Counted from the stretch's first letter, positions 26,122-35,245 are shown. The stretch is 64,000 bases of DNA from Nitrobacteraceae bacterium AZCC 2146 (GCA_036924855.1 JBAGRP010000001.1:1302001-1366000), one strand, 5' to 3'. Notes: generated by a model not told the origin, from the letters alone. Numbers and translations are program-made.

Positions 26122-27051
26122 ATGGCTAAACATAAAGTCATCATCAGTTGCGCGATCACCGGATCAATTCACACGCCCTCGATGTCGCCTCATCTACCAG
26201 TGACACCGGAGGAAATCGCCGCGTCAGCACTGGAGGCGGCAGAAGCAGGCGCGGCGATTGTTCATCTGCATGCGCGAAATCCGCAGGACGGCCGGCCCGA
26301 TCAGAGTCCTGAGGCGTTCGAGCCATTCCTGAAGGTGATCAAACAATCCTCGAATGTCGTCGTCAATCTGACGACTGGCGGTTCCCCCTATATGACCGTC
26401 GAGGAAAGAGTTCGGCCGGCGGCGAGGTGGCGTCCGGAGGTCGCTTCGCTCAATATGGGCTCGATGAATTTCGGCCTGTTTCCGATGCTTAAGCGCTACA
26501 AGGCGTTCAGGCACGACTGGGAGCCAGCCATGCTTGAAGGTTCGCACGATCTCGTCTTCCGCAACAGCTTCAAGGACATCCGTTACGCACTTGAAACGCT
26601 AAACGCGACCGGCGCGCGTTACGAGTTCGAGTGCTACGACACAAGCCATCTTTATAATCTGCACTATTTCCTCAGCGAAGGGCTCGTCCAGGCGCCGTTG
26701 TTCATCCAGACCTGCTTCGGTCTACTCGGCGGCATTGGCGCCCACGGCGAGGACGTAATGCATATGAAGCGCACGGCTGATCGGTTGTTCGGCGATTCCT
26801 ACCGCTGGTCCGTTCTGGGCGCCGGGCGCAACCAAATGCCCGTAGCAGCCATGGCCGCGTCTATGGGCGGCAACGTCCGCGTCGGGTTGGAGGACAGCCT
26901 GTGGCTCGGTGCCGGTGAGCTTGCACCATCGAATGCATCCCAGGTTCGCCGGGTACGTCAGATTATCGAAGGGCTGGGGCTGGAAATCGCGTCGCCGGAC
27001 GAAGCTCGCGAAAGTCTGGCGCTCAAAGGCGGCGACCGGGTCGGGTTCTGA
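26122..27051 (+). CDS. Beta-keto acid cleavage enzyme (BKACE, former DUF849)
   Basis: 309-residue TIM-barrel. HLHAR with His48 and His50, preceded by AAEAGAAIVH, and VRVGLEDSLW supply the Zn ligands typical of BKACE/Kce proteins. These enzymes transfer the acetyl part of a beta-keto acid onto acetyl-CoA, giving acetoacetate and a new acyl-CoA. Here it follows a CoA-transferase and the BadHI-like pair, so a beta-keto acid formed from the ring or side chain may be its substrate. Ribosome site AAAGGGAGAAA is before ATG 26122. The substrate specificity cannot be read from the sequence. Confidence 0.9.
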   Translation: MAKHKVIISCAITGSIHTPSMSPHLPVTPEEIAASALEAAEAGAAIVHLHARNPQDGRPDQSPEAFEPFLKVIKQSSNVVVNLTTGGSPYMTVEERVRPAARWRPEVASLNMGSMNFGLFPMLKRYKAFRHDWEPAMLEGSHDLVFRNSFKDIRYALETLNATGARYEFECYDTSHLYNLHYFLSEGLVQAPLFIQTCFGLLGGIGAHGEDVMHMKRTADRLFGDSYRWSVLGAGRNQMPVAAMAASMGGNVRVGLEDSLWLGAGELAPSNASQVRRVRQIIEGLGLEIASPDEARESLALKGGDRVGF

Positions 27052-27141
27052 CGTTGCCGCGCTCGGATCTCACAGGCTTGCGGCAAGGCGAGATTCACAA
27101 GCCCGAGCGACTATCAGGACCTATTCAAAGAAGGCGCGATC

Positions 27142-28452
27142 ATGACGCATATGCCACCGAAACTTGAGCAATTTCGCCTGGAGATCAAGGGCAACGGTCT
27201 TGTCCACCTGATCTTCGATGCACCTGGTCGAACCATGAATGTCTTCTCCGAAGCAGCCATCGTCGAGCTCGGAGCGTTCGCGCGGTGGCTCGCCGCGAGC
27301 GACGTGCGCGGCGCTGTGATTCGCTCCGGCAAGGACACCGCGTTCTGCGTCGGCGCGGACCTCGGCGAGCTTGGCGTCGCTTACGAAATGATCATGAAGA
27401 CGCCACCCCATGCACGCTTCAATACCGCTTTCGATCACTTCTTTCGATTGAGCCTCGCAATCCGCGCGCTGGAAACATCGGGCAAGCCGGTCGCTGCCGC
27501 CATCGCCGGACTCGCTCTGGGCGGAGGCTGCGAACTCGCGCTTGGCGCCCACTATCGGGTACTAAGTAAGGATCCCCAAGCGGCTCTCGGCCTGCCGGAA
27601 TCGCTGGTGGGCTTGTTACCGGGGGGCGGCGGCACGCAAAGGCTGCCACGGCTGATCGGCATCGAAAACGCTCTGCCTGTCCTGCTCGAAGGAGCACGAC
27701 TGTCTGGCGAGGCAGCGCTAAAGACCGGGATTGTCGACGCACTTGTCTCACCCGGCGACGAAGTCGCGGCAGCGGAAAGCTGGCTTTTATCGACGACATC
27801 GCCCCGGCAACCGTGGGATCGCCCGGAGTGGACGGCACCGTCGCCGATTGACGTGAGCACGGCCCTTGCCCCCGCTCGGCAAAAGATCCTTGCGACAACG
27901 TTGGGACACTATCCGGCGCCGCTGGCAATCCTGGACTGCGTGGAATTCGGCCTGGTCCAGTGCTTCGACGGGGCGATCCGCAGCGAGATGGCGATCTTCT
28001 CTCACCTGATTCAGCGGGCCGAGGCCCGCAATATGATTCAGACACTCTTCCTTGGCAAAACCGACTACGAGCGCCTCAGCAGGAAGGGCCAGATGCCGGG
28101 ATTTGTCGCGGAAGTTGTCTCGGCGGCACGGTCGATTGTCGAAGAGGCGAACATTGGCACCGACGCGCTGGCGGCAGTCGGATTCACGCGTGCCGACCTC
28201 GCTCGCGCGGCACCCGTCCGCCAACGCGCGCAGCTGGGATATTGGGTGGACGACGAAGACGGCGATCCGCGCCGGACCGCAGCGCTGGCGATCCTGAGGA
28301 GGATCGGCGACGCGGTGGCGCCCTGGGCCGCTAACCGCTCACCCGACGAGTTACGGATCGCCGACTATGCCGTGGTCCGCGAACTCGGCTATCCCGCATA
28401 TCTGGGCGGTCCCTTCATATTCGGCATGGCCCGGAGAGAGATGGACGTCTGA
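27142..28452 (+). CDS. FadJ/FadB-like crotonase lacking the dehydrogenase domain
   Basis: 436 residues from ATG 27142. The N-terminal 190 residues are a full crotonase (FCVGADLGEL, LALGGGCELALGAHYRV, LGLPESLVGLLPGGGGTQRLPRL) with the Glu positions of a hydratase. Residues about 190-310 resemble the FadJ linker (RSEMAIFSHLIQRAEARNMIQTLFL). After this, the expected NAD-binding Rossmann motif GAGxMG is missing. The C-terminal 100 residues (ADYAVVRELGYPAYLGGPF) look like the last helical domain of FadB/FadJ. It thus seems to be a hydratase that kept the FadJ scaffold but lost 3-hydroxyacyl-CoA dehydrogenase activity, which the nearby SDRs could supply. Confidence 0.82.
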   Translation: MTHMPPKLEQFRLEIKGNGLVHLIFDAPGRTMNVFSEAAIVELGAFARWLAASDVRGAVIRSGKDTAFCVGADLGELGVAYEMIMKTPPHARFNTAFDHFFRLSLAIRALETSGKPVAAAIAGLALGGGCELALGAHYRVLSKDPQAALGLPESLVGLLPGGGGTQRLPRLIGIENALPVLLEGARLSGEAALKTGIVDALVSPGDEVAAAESWLLSTTSPRQPWDRPEWTAPSPIDVSTALAPARQKILATTLGHYPAPLAILDCVEFGLVQCFDGAIRSEMAIFSHLIQRAEARNMIQTLFLGKTDYERLSRKGQMPGFVAEVVSAARSIVEEANIGTDALAAVGFTRADLARAAPVRQRAQLGYWVDDEDGDPRRTAALAILRRIGDAVAPWAANRSPDELRIADYAVVRELGYPAYLGGPFIFGMARREMDV

Positions 28453-28818
28453 TCGTCGCCAAGATTGCCGCGCCTCCCGCGGCACGAGTAGCAGTTCACT
28501 AGCATACTATATACGTGAATTCGAACCTTTGATGAGACGCAATCGAAATTCGCGCTTGATTTGCTGCGCCGCGAACAGCACAACGGCGGCGGCGCGTCTG
28601 GACCGCCCGCACCTTCGCGGGCGCTCATTTATACCTCCAGCCGGGCTCGCAGCAGCCTTGGCTCCATGCGGCAACACATCTGTCGCTCCGAGTTTGCGCC
28701 GAGGTGGTTCGGATATTGACTCCGGGTCTCGAACATCGTCATAATCAAGATAGTACAGTAGCTAACGACATTCACGATAGCGGCCTCAAGAGCCGCTGCG
28801 CCAGAGGGAGGACGTTTG
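28453..28818. promoter_or_regulatory. Intergenic region with candidate operator
   Basis: 366 bases before the CoA ligase gene with no supported protein. An inverted repeat TTCAC ... GTGAA spans 28495-28519. Within it CACTAGCATACT (28497-28508) differs at one base from CACTAGTATACT (34250-34261) upstream of a MarR gene. The stretch 28735-28775 is AT-richer and may hold the promoter. No terminator was recognised after the preceding gene. Confidence 0.45.
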
Positions 28819-30477
28819 ATGGCGGATCGAAGATTCAATCCTGTCGCTCATGCTCAAGCGGCACGCGCCAGTGGTTTCTGGCTTGACAAGACCTTTGACG
28901 AATTCTTGACCGCGACAATCGCTGCCACGCCCGACAAGCTGGCGATCGTCGCCGATCGCGCTGACCGAGATCAGCCACGGCGCATCACCTTCTCTGAATT
29001 CGGCGACTTTATCACGCGCGCGGCTGGGGCGCTGCGTCACATGGGCGTGGTCCATGGAGACGTAGTGGCCGTGCAGTTGCCCAATTGGTGGGAGTTCGCT
29101 GTGATCGCGCTCGCTTGCGGACGGATCGGAGCGATCGTCAATCCATTGATGCCGATTTTCCGGGAGCGTGAATTGAGCTACATGCTCGATTTCGCGGAAG
29201 CCAAGGTTTTAGTCACGCCAAAAACGTTTCGCGGCTTTGACCACGAAGCGATGGCGGCGGGACTGAAAGTCGGATTGCCGAAGCTGAAGCACGTGATCGT
29301 CGTCGACGGCGAAGGCTCCAACTCCTTCGAGAATTGTCTTCTCGGCACAAGCGAACGATTCGCGCCGCCGCCAAGCAGCGCGTCCGGAGAACTTCGGCCG
29401 GACGAGCTCGCCGTGGTCATGTTTACATCAGGCACGACCGGTTCGCCCAAAGGGGTGATGCACACGATGAATACGCTCATGGCTTGCAATGAGGGGCTGG
29501 CGAAGCGCTTCGGGTTGAATTCAGACGACATTCTTCTCGTCTGTTCGCCGCTGGGTCACATGACCGGCTATGCCGCCGGAATGATGCTGGGCATTCGCCT
29601 CGGCTCAACGATCGTACTCCAGGATATCTGGGAGGCGCGCCGCGGCGTGAAGTTGATGGCTGCGGAAGAAGTGACTTTCACAGCAGGTGCCTCGCCGTTC
29701 CTTTCGGACATCTGCGAGGCCGTGGCGGCGGATGCGCCCCGCCCCGAGCGATTGCGCTCGTTCCTATGCGCCGGAGCCCCCATCCCCCCGGCGTTGATCG
29801 AGCGCGCAGCACGAGAACTCGAGCTGAAAGTGTGCTCCCTCTGGGGCATGACCGAATCCTTGGCAAGCACGCTAACGGAGCCGTCCCGGGCAGCCGAAAA
29901 ATCTTCAAAAACCGATGGTCGGGCGCTCGAAGGCGTCGAAGTGCGCGTTGTTAATTCCGACGGCGAGCCGGCAGCGCTCGGCGTAACAGGCCGCCTTCTG
30001 GTACGCGGCGCACAGATGTTCCAGGGCTACTACAAGCGTCCGGACATCCAGACGTTTGACGCAGATGGTTGGTTCGATACCGGCGATCTCGCCTATATGG
30101 ACGACGAGGGATACATTCGCATTAACGGCCGGGTCAAAGACGTATTGATCCGGGGCGGCGAAAATGTGCCCGTGATCGAGATCGAAAATTTGCTCCTCAA
30201 GCATCCGGCGGTGCTGGCAGTAGCGCTGGTCGGATTTCCCGACACGCGATTGGGCGAACGTGGTTGCGCATTCGTGGTGCTGCGTCCTGGCCAGACCTTT
30301 GATCTGGCGACCGTCCAAGCCTACATGGCCGAAAACAAAGTCGCTAAGCAGTACTGGCCTGAACGCGTCGAGATCCTGAACGATCTGCCGCGCACACCGT
30401 CCGGGAAGATCCAGAAATTTTCGCTACGGGAACAGGCCAAACAGTTCGGGGACGTCCCGCGAAGTGGCGCCGCATGA
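28819..30477 (+). CDS. Acyl-CoA synthetase, cyclohexanecarboxylate-CoA ligase-like
   Basis: 552 residues from ATG 28819 (GGGAGGACG upstream). AMP-forming ligase motifs are MFTSGTTGSPKGVMHT, WGMTESLAST, DGWFDTGDLAYMDDEGYIRI, GRVKDVLIRGGENV and the C-terminal catalytic Lys in PSGKIQKFSL. The N-terminal block LPNWWEFAVIALACGRIGAIVNPLMP is like AliA of Rhodopseudomonas, which makes cyclohexanecarboxyl-CoA from acid, ATP and CoA. This is the probable entry step of the BadH/BadI-type route. It overlaps the start of the SDR remnant by four bases (ATGA). Promoter region upstream carries a candidate operator. Confidence 0.9.
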   Translation: MADRRFNPVAHAQAARASGFWLDKTFDEFLTATIAATPDKLAIVADRADRDQPRRITFSEFGDFITRAAGALRHMGVVHGDVVAVQLPNWWEFAVIALACGRIGAIVNPLMPIFRERELSYMLDFAEAKVLVTPKTFRGFDHEAMAAGLKVGLPKLKHVIVVDGEGSNSFENCLLGTSERFAPPPSSASGELRPDELAVVMFTSGTTGSPKGVMHTMNTLMACNEGLAKRFGLNSDDILLVCSPLGHMTGYAAGMMLGIRLGSTIVLQDIWEARRGVKLMAAEEVTFTAGASPFLSDICEAVAADAPRPERLRSFLCAGAPIPPALIERAARELELKVCSLWGMTESLASTLTEPSRAAEKSSKTDGRALEGVEVRVVNSDGEPAALGVTGRLLVRGAQMFQGYYKRPDIQTFDADGWFDTGDLAYMDDEGYIRINGRVKDVLIRGGENVPVIEIENLLLKHPAVLAVALVGFPDTRLGERGCAFVVLRPGQTFDLATVQAYMAENKVAKQYWPERVEILNDLPRTPSGKIQKFSLREQAKQFGDVPRSGAA

Positions 30478-30884
30478 GCGATCGGCTTTCGGGCACCGTC
30501 TGTATAGTGACCGGTGCCGCGCGAGGTATCGGTCTTGCCATCTGCGAAAAATTTGTCAGCGAGGGGCCCGGCTCGCTTGTCTGGATATCAGCGAACGCCG
30601 GCTGGAGCCCGCGGTTGCCTCGTTGAAAAGCGGCGGTTTTAAGACTCGGGGGCTATAGCATCGACGTCGGCCGACGGCGGCTGGACGATCGTGGCGACGT
30701 GAGTTGCAGGCCGCTCATGCTGGGATGGCGGCCTTGCTTGCGCAGCGACGACGCACCCTACGTGGATGGTCAATGTATTTCAGTCGATGGCAGCGCGCGC
30801 AGCACCCATCCCGGGCGGTTTTCGATGTGGTCGAAACTGCTCTACACAATCCGCAAAAAGCAAACGGCCCCTCCGCCGACTTGA
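30474..30884 (+). pseudogene. SDR remnant, frameshifted and internally deleted
   Basis: ATG 30474 opens a normal SDR (LSGTVCIVTGAARGIGLAICEKFVSEG). The frame then breaks near 30570, continues as RLACLDISERRLEPAVASLKSGGFKTRG in another frame, and breaks again near 30652 before YSIDVG. The catalytic middle is absent. A C-terminal SDR piece, SDDAPYVDGQCISVDGSARS, follows near 30735-30795. So about 150 central residues and the YxxxK site are lost. It overlaps the CoA ligase stop, so it was once the next gene of that operon and is now dead. Confidence 0.75.
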
Positions 30885-30915
30885 GTGGCAGCGGTCATAT
30901 GCGGACGATTGGAAA

Positions 30916-31719
30916 CTATCGGTCCTGATAGCTGGGATGCCGTTTTTCCCGGAAGGCCGAAACGGCCTCTCGGTGATCGCTTGTTTCAAGCAGTATAACC
31001 TGCTGCCGGTCTTCCATCATCAGGGCGGTATCGAGACTCGGAGCATCGATCAAGGCATTTAGCGCTTGTTTGGTCAGACGAAGTCCCATTGGCGAGGCCC
31101 GGGTCATTTCGGCGGCAAAAGCGAGGCCGGTTTCAAGCAACCGCTCAGCCGGAACAACGTCGCTGACCAACCCCACGGCTTTCGCTCGCTCCGCATCGAG
31201 GAAGCGTCCGGTCAGCAACAGCTCCGACGCCACGGAAAGTCCGATCAGCCGCGGCAGGAGATATCCGGACCCCATATCGCAGCCGCCGACGCCGACACGT
31301 ATGTAGGCCGCGTTCATTCGTGCCTCAGGCGTGGCGAAGCGGACGTCCGAAGCGAGCAGCAATGAAAAGCCGGCTCCACAAGCAGCCCCGTGAACCAATG
31401 CGATGATCGGTTGCGGGCAGCTTCGCATCAGACGGATAACCCGCGAGTAGCGTTGCTGCATATGAAGCTGGCGCTGCGGACGTCCGTCGCCGGGCGCCGA
31501 GAATGCATCGGAACCAAGCTCTGCTCCCGCGCAGAAGGCGCGCCCATTACCTCTCAAGACTACAACGCGGGTGGTTAGACGATCCTGGAGTCCTGAAAGA
31601 TACTCCGTCAGTTCGTCGATCATCGCGGGCGTCACCGAATTGAGAGCATCGGGACGGTTGAGCGAGACAATATCGATCGCATCACGTTCTTCGATCGATA
31701 TCGTTTTGAATTGATCCAT
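30916..31719 (-). CDS. Enoyl-CoA hydratase/isomerase family protein
   Basis: 267 residues from ATG 31719, which has GGGAGGAAA upstream (the open frame runs to 31761). Oxyanion-hole loops are AFCAGAELGSDAF and VHGAACGAGFSLLLASDVRF; the substrate loop is RVGVGGCDMGSGYLLPRL. The first catalytic Glu position carries Gly, so it may be a CoA isomerase or hydrolase more than a hydratase. It is convergent with the SDR remnant and divergent from nothing; a LysR gene lies upstream on the same strand. Confidence 0.88.
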   Translation of the reverse strand: MDQFKTISIEERDAIDIVSLNRPDALNSVTPAMIDELTEYLSGLQDRLTTRVVVLRGNGRAFCAGAELGSDAFSAPGDGRPQRQLHMQQRYSRVIRLMRSCPQPIIALVHGAACGAGFSLLLASDVRFATPEARMNAAYIRVGVGGCDMGSGYLLPRLIGLSVASELLLTGRFLDAERAKAVGLVSDVVPAERLLETGLAFAAEMTRASPMGLRLTKQALNALIDAPSLDTALMMEDRQQVILLETSDHREAVSAFREKRHPSYQDR

Positions 31720-31845
31720 AATTTCCTCCCGATGTATTTGCAGTGGCATCGTTGTGGTCATGATGAAGCGCCGCAGTCCGCATTGCCACCAGAATTGGCT
31801 GAACGACGTCCGATTGATATCTCGTTCGCGCTACGAAGCGTGACC

Positions 31846-32733
31846 TCACTCAGCCCGGAAAATGGATCGCTGCGCCGCAACCTCTTCAGAGATGAAGTCC
31901 GCGACCGCCCGAACTCGGCTGATTCGACTCATATCCAGGTGAGTGATAATCCAGTAACTGCGCTCAAACACCTTATCTGGAAGAACGATCTGCAATTGCT
32001 TGTCGCGATGAGCCGCATAGTCGTGCAAAATTCCGATACCAACGTGGCCGCGAACCGCTTCCAACTGCCCCACAGCTGACCAGCATTCAAGGCGGTTATG
32101 GCTTGAACTATAGAGTTCCGGCATAAAATTGAGATGATCTGCAAACAGCAAGTCCTCGACATACGTTATCAGACAGCGATGTTCGAGATCTTCAAGACGA
32201 TTGGGTGCGCCGTGCTCAGCCAGATAAGTCTTGGATGCATAGAAATGCAACGAATAGTCGACCAGTTTGCGCACGGCAAGCCGACCTTCTTCCGGTCTCT
32301 CAATGGTGATCGCAAGATCTGCCTCGCGCTTCGACAGTGAAAACGTTCGAGACATGGGCACGAGCTGAACCGTAAGGGCGGGATATCTTGCTTTGAACTT
32401 GCCAAGACGCGAACATAGGAAAAGCGCTGTAAAGCCATCTGGCGCAGCAACTCTTACAGTCCCTGAAAGCTCGACGTCCGACTGGGAAAGATCCCCCTGC
32501 GCTCGCAACAGCAGCGCTTCAACCTCCTCGGCGGCCGCGTACAACCGATCACCTGCGGCTGTAAGCCCGCAGCCGGTTGTTTGACGATCAAGAAGACGTA
32601 CGCCGATCGATTTCTCAAGTGCGCTTATCCTGCGGCTGACTGTGCCGAGATCGACCCGCAAATGTCGCCCTGCCGCCGAAAACTGGCCGACACGAGCGAC
32701 GCTTAGAAAAACGCGTATATTATCCCAGTCCAT
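31846..32733 (-). CDS. LysR family transcriptional regulator
   Basis: 295 residues from ATG 32733. The N-terminal winged helix is DWDNIRVFLSVARVGQFSAAGRHLRVDLGTVSRRISALEKSIGVRLL, followed by a LysR substrate domain (LSGTVRVAAPDGFTALFL ... GIGILHDYAAH). It resembles the CrgA/DmlR-like group that often controls neighbouring catabolic genes. It lies between an enoyl-CoA hydratase gene and a CoA-transferase gene on the same strand, and probably regulates one of them. No clear T-N11-A operator was identified. Confidence 0.9.
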   Translation of the reverse strand: MDWDNIRVFLSVARVGQFSAAGRHLRVDLGTVSRRISALEKSIGVRLLDRQTTGCGLTAAGDRLYAAAEEVEALLLRAQGDLSQSDVELSGTVRVAAPDGFTALFLCSRLGKFKARYPALTVQLVPMSRTFSLSKREADLAITIERPEEGRLAVRKLVDYSLHFYASKTYLAEHGAPNRLEDLEHRCLITYVEDLLFADHLNFMPELYSSSHNRLECWSAVGQLEAVRGHVGIGILHDYAAHRDKQLQIVLPDKVFERSYWIITHLDMSRISRVRAVADFISEEVAAQRSIFRAE

Positions 32734-32850
32734 TTGAATATCGGCGTCCCCGCACAGGAATGAAGCGACTGTCGCAGTCAATGTGCACCAAAGCCATACT
32801 GGTCACCCTTATATCGAATCACAAATGGAAAAGGTGGACGGGATCATGCA

Positions 32851-34041
32851 TCAGCCGACGACACCGGCACGCCGCAATTCCTCGATGCCCTCAGCGGACA
32901 CGCCAAGTTCGCTCAAGACATCGTCGGTGTGCTGTCCGAGCATTGGCGGCGGCGAGCCAGCGCGACGCTGTTCGCCATTTATCAGGACGGGGTGCGCCAC
33001 GGCTTTCAGCCGGCCCGCGGTTTCGTGATCATACTCAACGATAACACCGCTGGCCTGTGTATGGGGGTGTTCCAGCAATTGAGCCACTGAATTGATGGGC
33101 GAGCACGGGACGCCGACACCGGCTAGCGCATCGTTCCAGTATCGCACGGAATGCTGCGCTAATGCTGACTGAACATAGCCAAGGGTTTCGGCGCGATGTC
33201 TCACTCGATCTGCATTCGTCCTGAACTTCGGATCATCGACGATGGTGTGCAGCCCGGCCACACCACAGAACTTGCGCCAGAGATTATCGTTGGCGACGCC
33301 AATCATGATCGGCCCGTCGGCGGCCTCGAAGGCCTGGTAAGGACAGAGCGACTCATGGCTCGAACCGCATTTGAGCGGTTGAACGCCACGCTCCCAGTAG
33401 GTTTGCAAGTTATAGCCAAGCAGACCCATGGCTGTCTCGAAAAGCGAAACCTGAATCGTGCCGCCCTGCCCGGTTTTCTCGCGGGCGTACAGCAGTGCCA
33501 TAATGCCGCTGAATGCATGCACACCGGTCATCTGATCAATCGGCGATATGGGGCTGCGGACATAGCCGCCCTGCTCATCGCCCGTCATCGACATAATACC
33601 GCTGAATGCCTGCAAGATCACGTCGTAACCTGGCGAATTCTTCAGTGGCCCAGACCGGCCAAATCCAGAAATGCTGCAGTGGATCAACCTGTCGTTCAAA
33701 GGCCGAAGCGTAGCCGCATCGATGCCGAGTCGCTCCGCAACGCCCGTTCCAAAGCTTTCGATCGCAACATCAGCGGATTTAGCCAGGGTATGAACGATCT
33801 CACGCCCCTTCTCGGTCTTTAGATCGACAGCGATGCTCCGCTTGTTACGATTGGCGCTGAGAAATACAGTTCCAAAACCTGGCGCTGGAAAAGGCGGCCA
33901 GCCGCGCGTTTCGTCGCCAAGACCAATCGTCTCAACCTTGATGATGTCGGCTCCGAGATCGCCGAGGTATTGTGCGCACAGAGGACCTGCCAAGACCTTC
34001 GAAAGGTCAAGCACGCGAATTCCATTCAGGTGTTTTGTCAC
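32851..34041 (-). CDS. CaiB/BaiF (type III) CoA-transferase
   Basis: 396 residues. LNGIRVLDLSKVLAGPLCAQYLGDLGADIIKVE is the family N-terminus, and NKRSIAVDLKTEKG, SISGFGRSGP and the catalytic Asp in SPIDQMTGVHA (about residues 166-176) follow, with PCSPINSV near the C-terminus. It moves CoA from a donor such as succinyl-CoA to a carboxylic acid. In this island it is a second possible way of activating the growth substrate. A 462-base gap with a candidate operator separates it from a divergent MarR gene. Confidence 0.93.
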   Translation of the reverse strand: MTKHLNGIRVLDLSKVLAGPLCAQYLGDLGADIIKVETIGLGDETRGWPPFPAPGFGTVFLSANRNKRSIAVDLKTEKGREIVHTLAKSADVAIESFGTGVAERLGIDAATLRPLNDRLIHCSISGFGRSGPLKNSPGYDVILQAFSGIMSMTGDEQGGYVRSPISPIDQMTGVHAFSGIMALLYAREKTGQGGTIQVSLFETAMGLLGYNLQTYWERGVQPLKCGSSHESLCPYQAFEAADGPIMIGVANDNLWRKFCGVAGLHTIVDDPKFRTNADRVRHRAETLGYVQSALAQHSVRYWNDALAGVGVPCSPINSVAQLLEHPHTQASGVIVEYDHETAGRLKAVAHPVLINGEQRRAGSPPPMLGQHTDDVLSELGVSAEGIEELRRAGVVG

Positions 34042-34503
34042 GATTGTTTCTTTCGACCGGGGGCATTCCTCGACACACGATGTAGCAGTCGTTGAAGTTC
34101 GTCAGGGGTCGCTCCTGCGGCAAAACCACTACCTGGACGGGCGGAAGCCCTATTCAGGCTGGGCATCGGACAGCATTAGCGACATCGCCATACGTTGTGC
34201 CCCGCGCGCTTTCGAGTTCTGAATCGAACCACCAACGCAGAAATTAATACACTAGTATACTTAATTTGCCAACAGCGATTCTTTTTCTCCTAATCCTCGC
34301 GCCAAATGTTGGTGCATCTCCCGAATAAGGCTGCAAAAAGTGCTATGGCTAACGATTACGCATCATTCTGGGAGATATTTTGACCATAACAGAGGCAATT
34401 TTTCTCCTCCGGACAAGGTATGCTTGTGTATGGTATAGTCGTTTGATTCTCCTGTATTTAAACCAATTTGCGGTATTGCCCCTTCGCGAAGGAATAGTCT
34501 GAT
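34042..34503. promoter_or_regulatory. Divergent intergenic region with candidate operator
   Basis: 462 bases between the leftward CoA-transferase and the rightward MarR gene. It contains CACTAGTATACT (34250-34261), centred on the palindrome ACTAGT and nearly identical to a site at 28497-28508. AT-rich segments at 34235-34275 and 34410-34470 are likely promoter areas. Nothing protein-like or RNA-like was seen. Confidence 0.45.
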
Positions 34504-35025
34504 ATGTCGGATCGGCCCGAATGGGATCTCCGCCTAGGATACCTGATACACGACGTCTCGCGACTGCGGCGAATGATGTTCGATCGGGCCCTGGCGCCTC
34601 TTGGAATTACCCGTTCTCAGTGGTGGGTCCTGGCATTCATCTCGCGCAAGGATGGTCTTCCCCAAACCCAACTCGCCAACGAACTGGACGTCGGTAAGGT
34701 GGCGGTCGGAGCGCTAATCGACCGCCTTGAATCGTCTGGTTTCGTCCTTCGACAGGCAGATCCGGTGGATCGCAGGGTCAAACGCGTATACGTAACCAAG
34801 CAAGCGCGCGGCTTCCTGAGTAGGATCCGCAAGGAAACCGACAAGTTTAATGCCCAAATTGTGGATGGGATCGATCGGACGAAATTGGAGACGACCTCGG
34901 ATTCTCTTCTTGCAATGAAGCGCAACTTGCTTGCCCTCTCCGATGGGATCTTGCCCGCCGAGATTTCCGATGCCGAGGAACTCGCCGGAAAATCAAGGCC
35001 TCGCAAACGAAGTGGGGCTGCCTAG
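34504..35025 (+). CDS. MarR family transcriptional regulator (paralog 2)
   Basis: 173 residues. LGYLIHDVSRLRRMMFDRALAPLGITRSQWWVLAFISRKDG and LANELDVGKVAVGALIDRLESSGFVLRQADPVDRRVKRVYVT form the winged helix. It is a close paralog of the regulator at 22716-23204, and both lack a recognisable Cys or metal switch. A basic C-terminal tail (GKSRPRKRSGAA) contrasts with the acidic tail of the paralog. It stands at the right boundary of the acyl-CoA island and probably acts on the CACTAG-YATACT sites. Confidence 0.92.
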   Translation: MSDRPEWDLRLGYLIHDVSRLRRMMFDRALAPLGITRSQWWVLAFISRKDGLPQTQLANELDVGKVAVGALIDRLESSGFVLRQADPVDRRVKRVYVTKQARGFLSRIRKETDKFNAQIVDGIDRTKLETTSDSLLAMKRNLLALSDGILPAEISDAEELAGKSRPRKRSGAA

Positions 35026-35245
35026 GCCGCCCTCTCCGCCGTCATTGTCGAAACCCCTACCCATGAACGACCGTCACCTCCTCCACGAATTTATGACCGG
35101 GAAAACGCACGCGGAATTCGCAAAGAGTGACCGTCGAATAAGCGCATTCATCCAGGTCGCCATCGGCGCCCTGTTGCTCTTCGCGATCGGCTTGCCTGCG
35201 CCTCCCCGTTGGGCGCCGGCGTCTGTGCTTGGCGGAAGACGCGAG

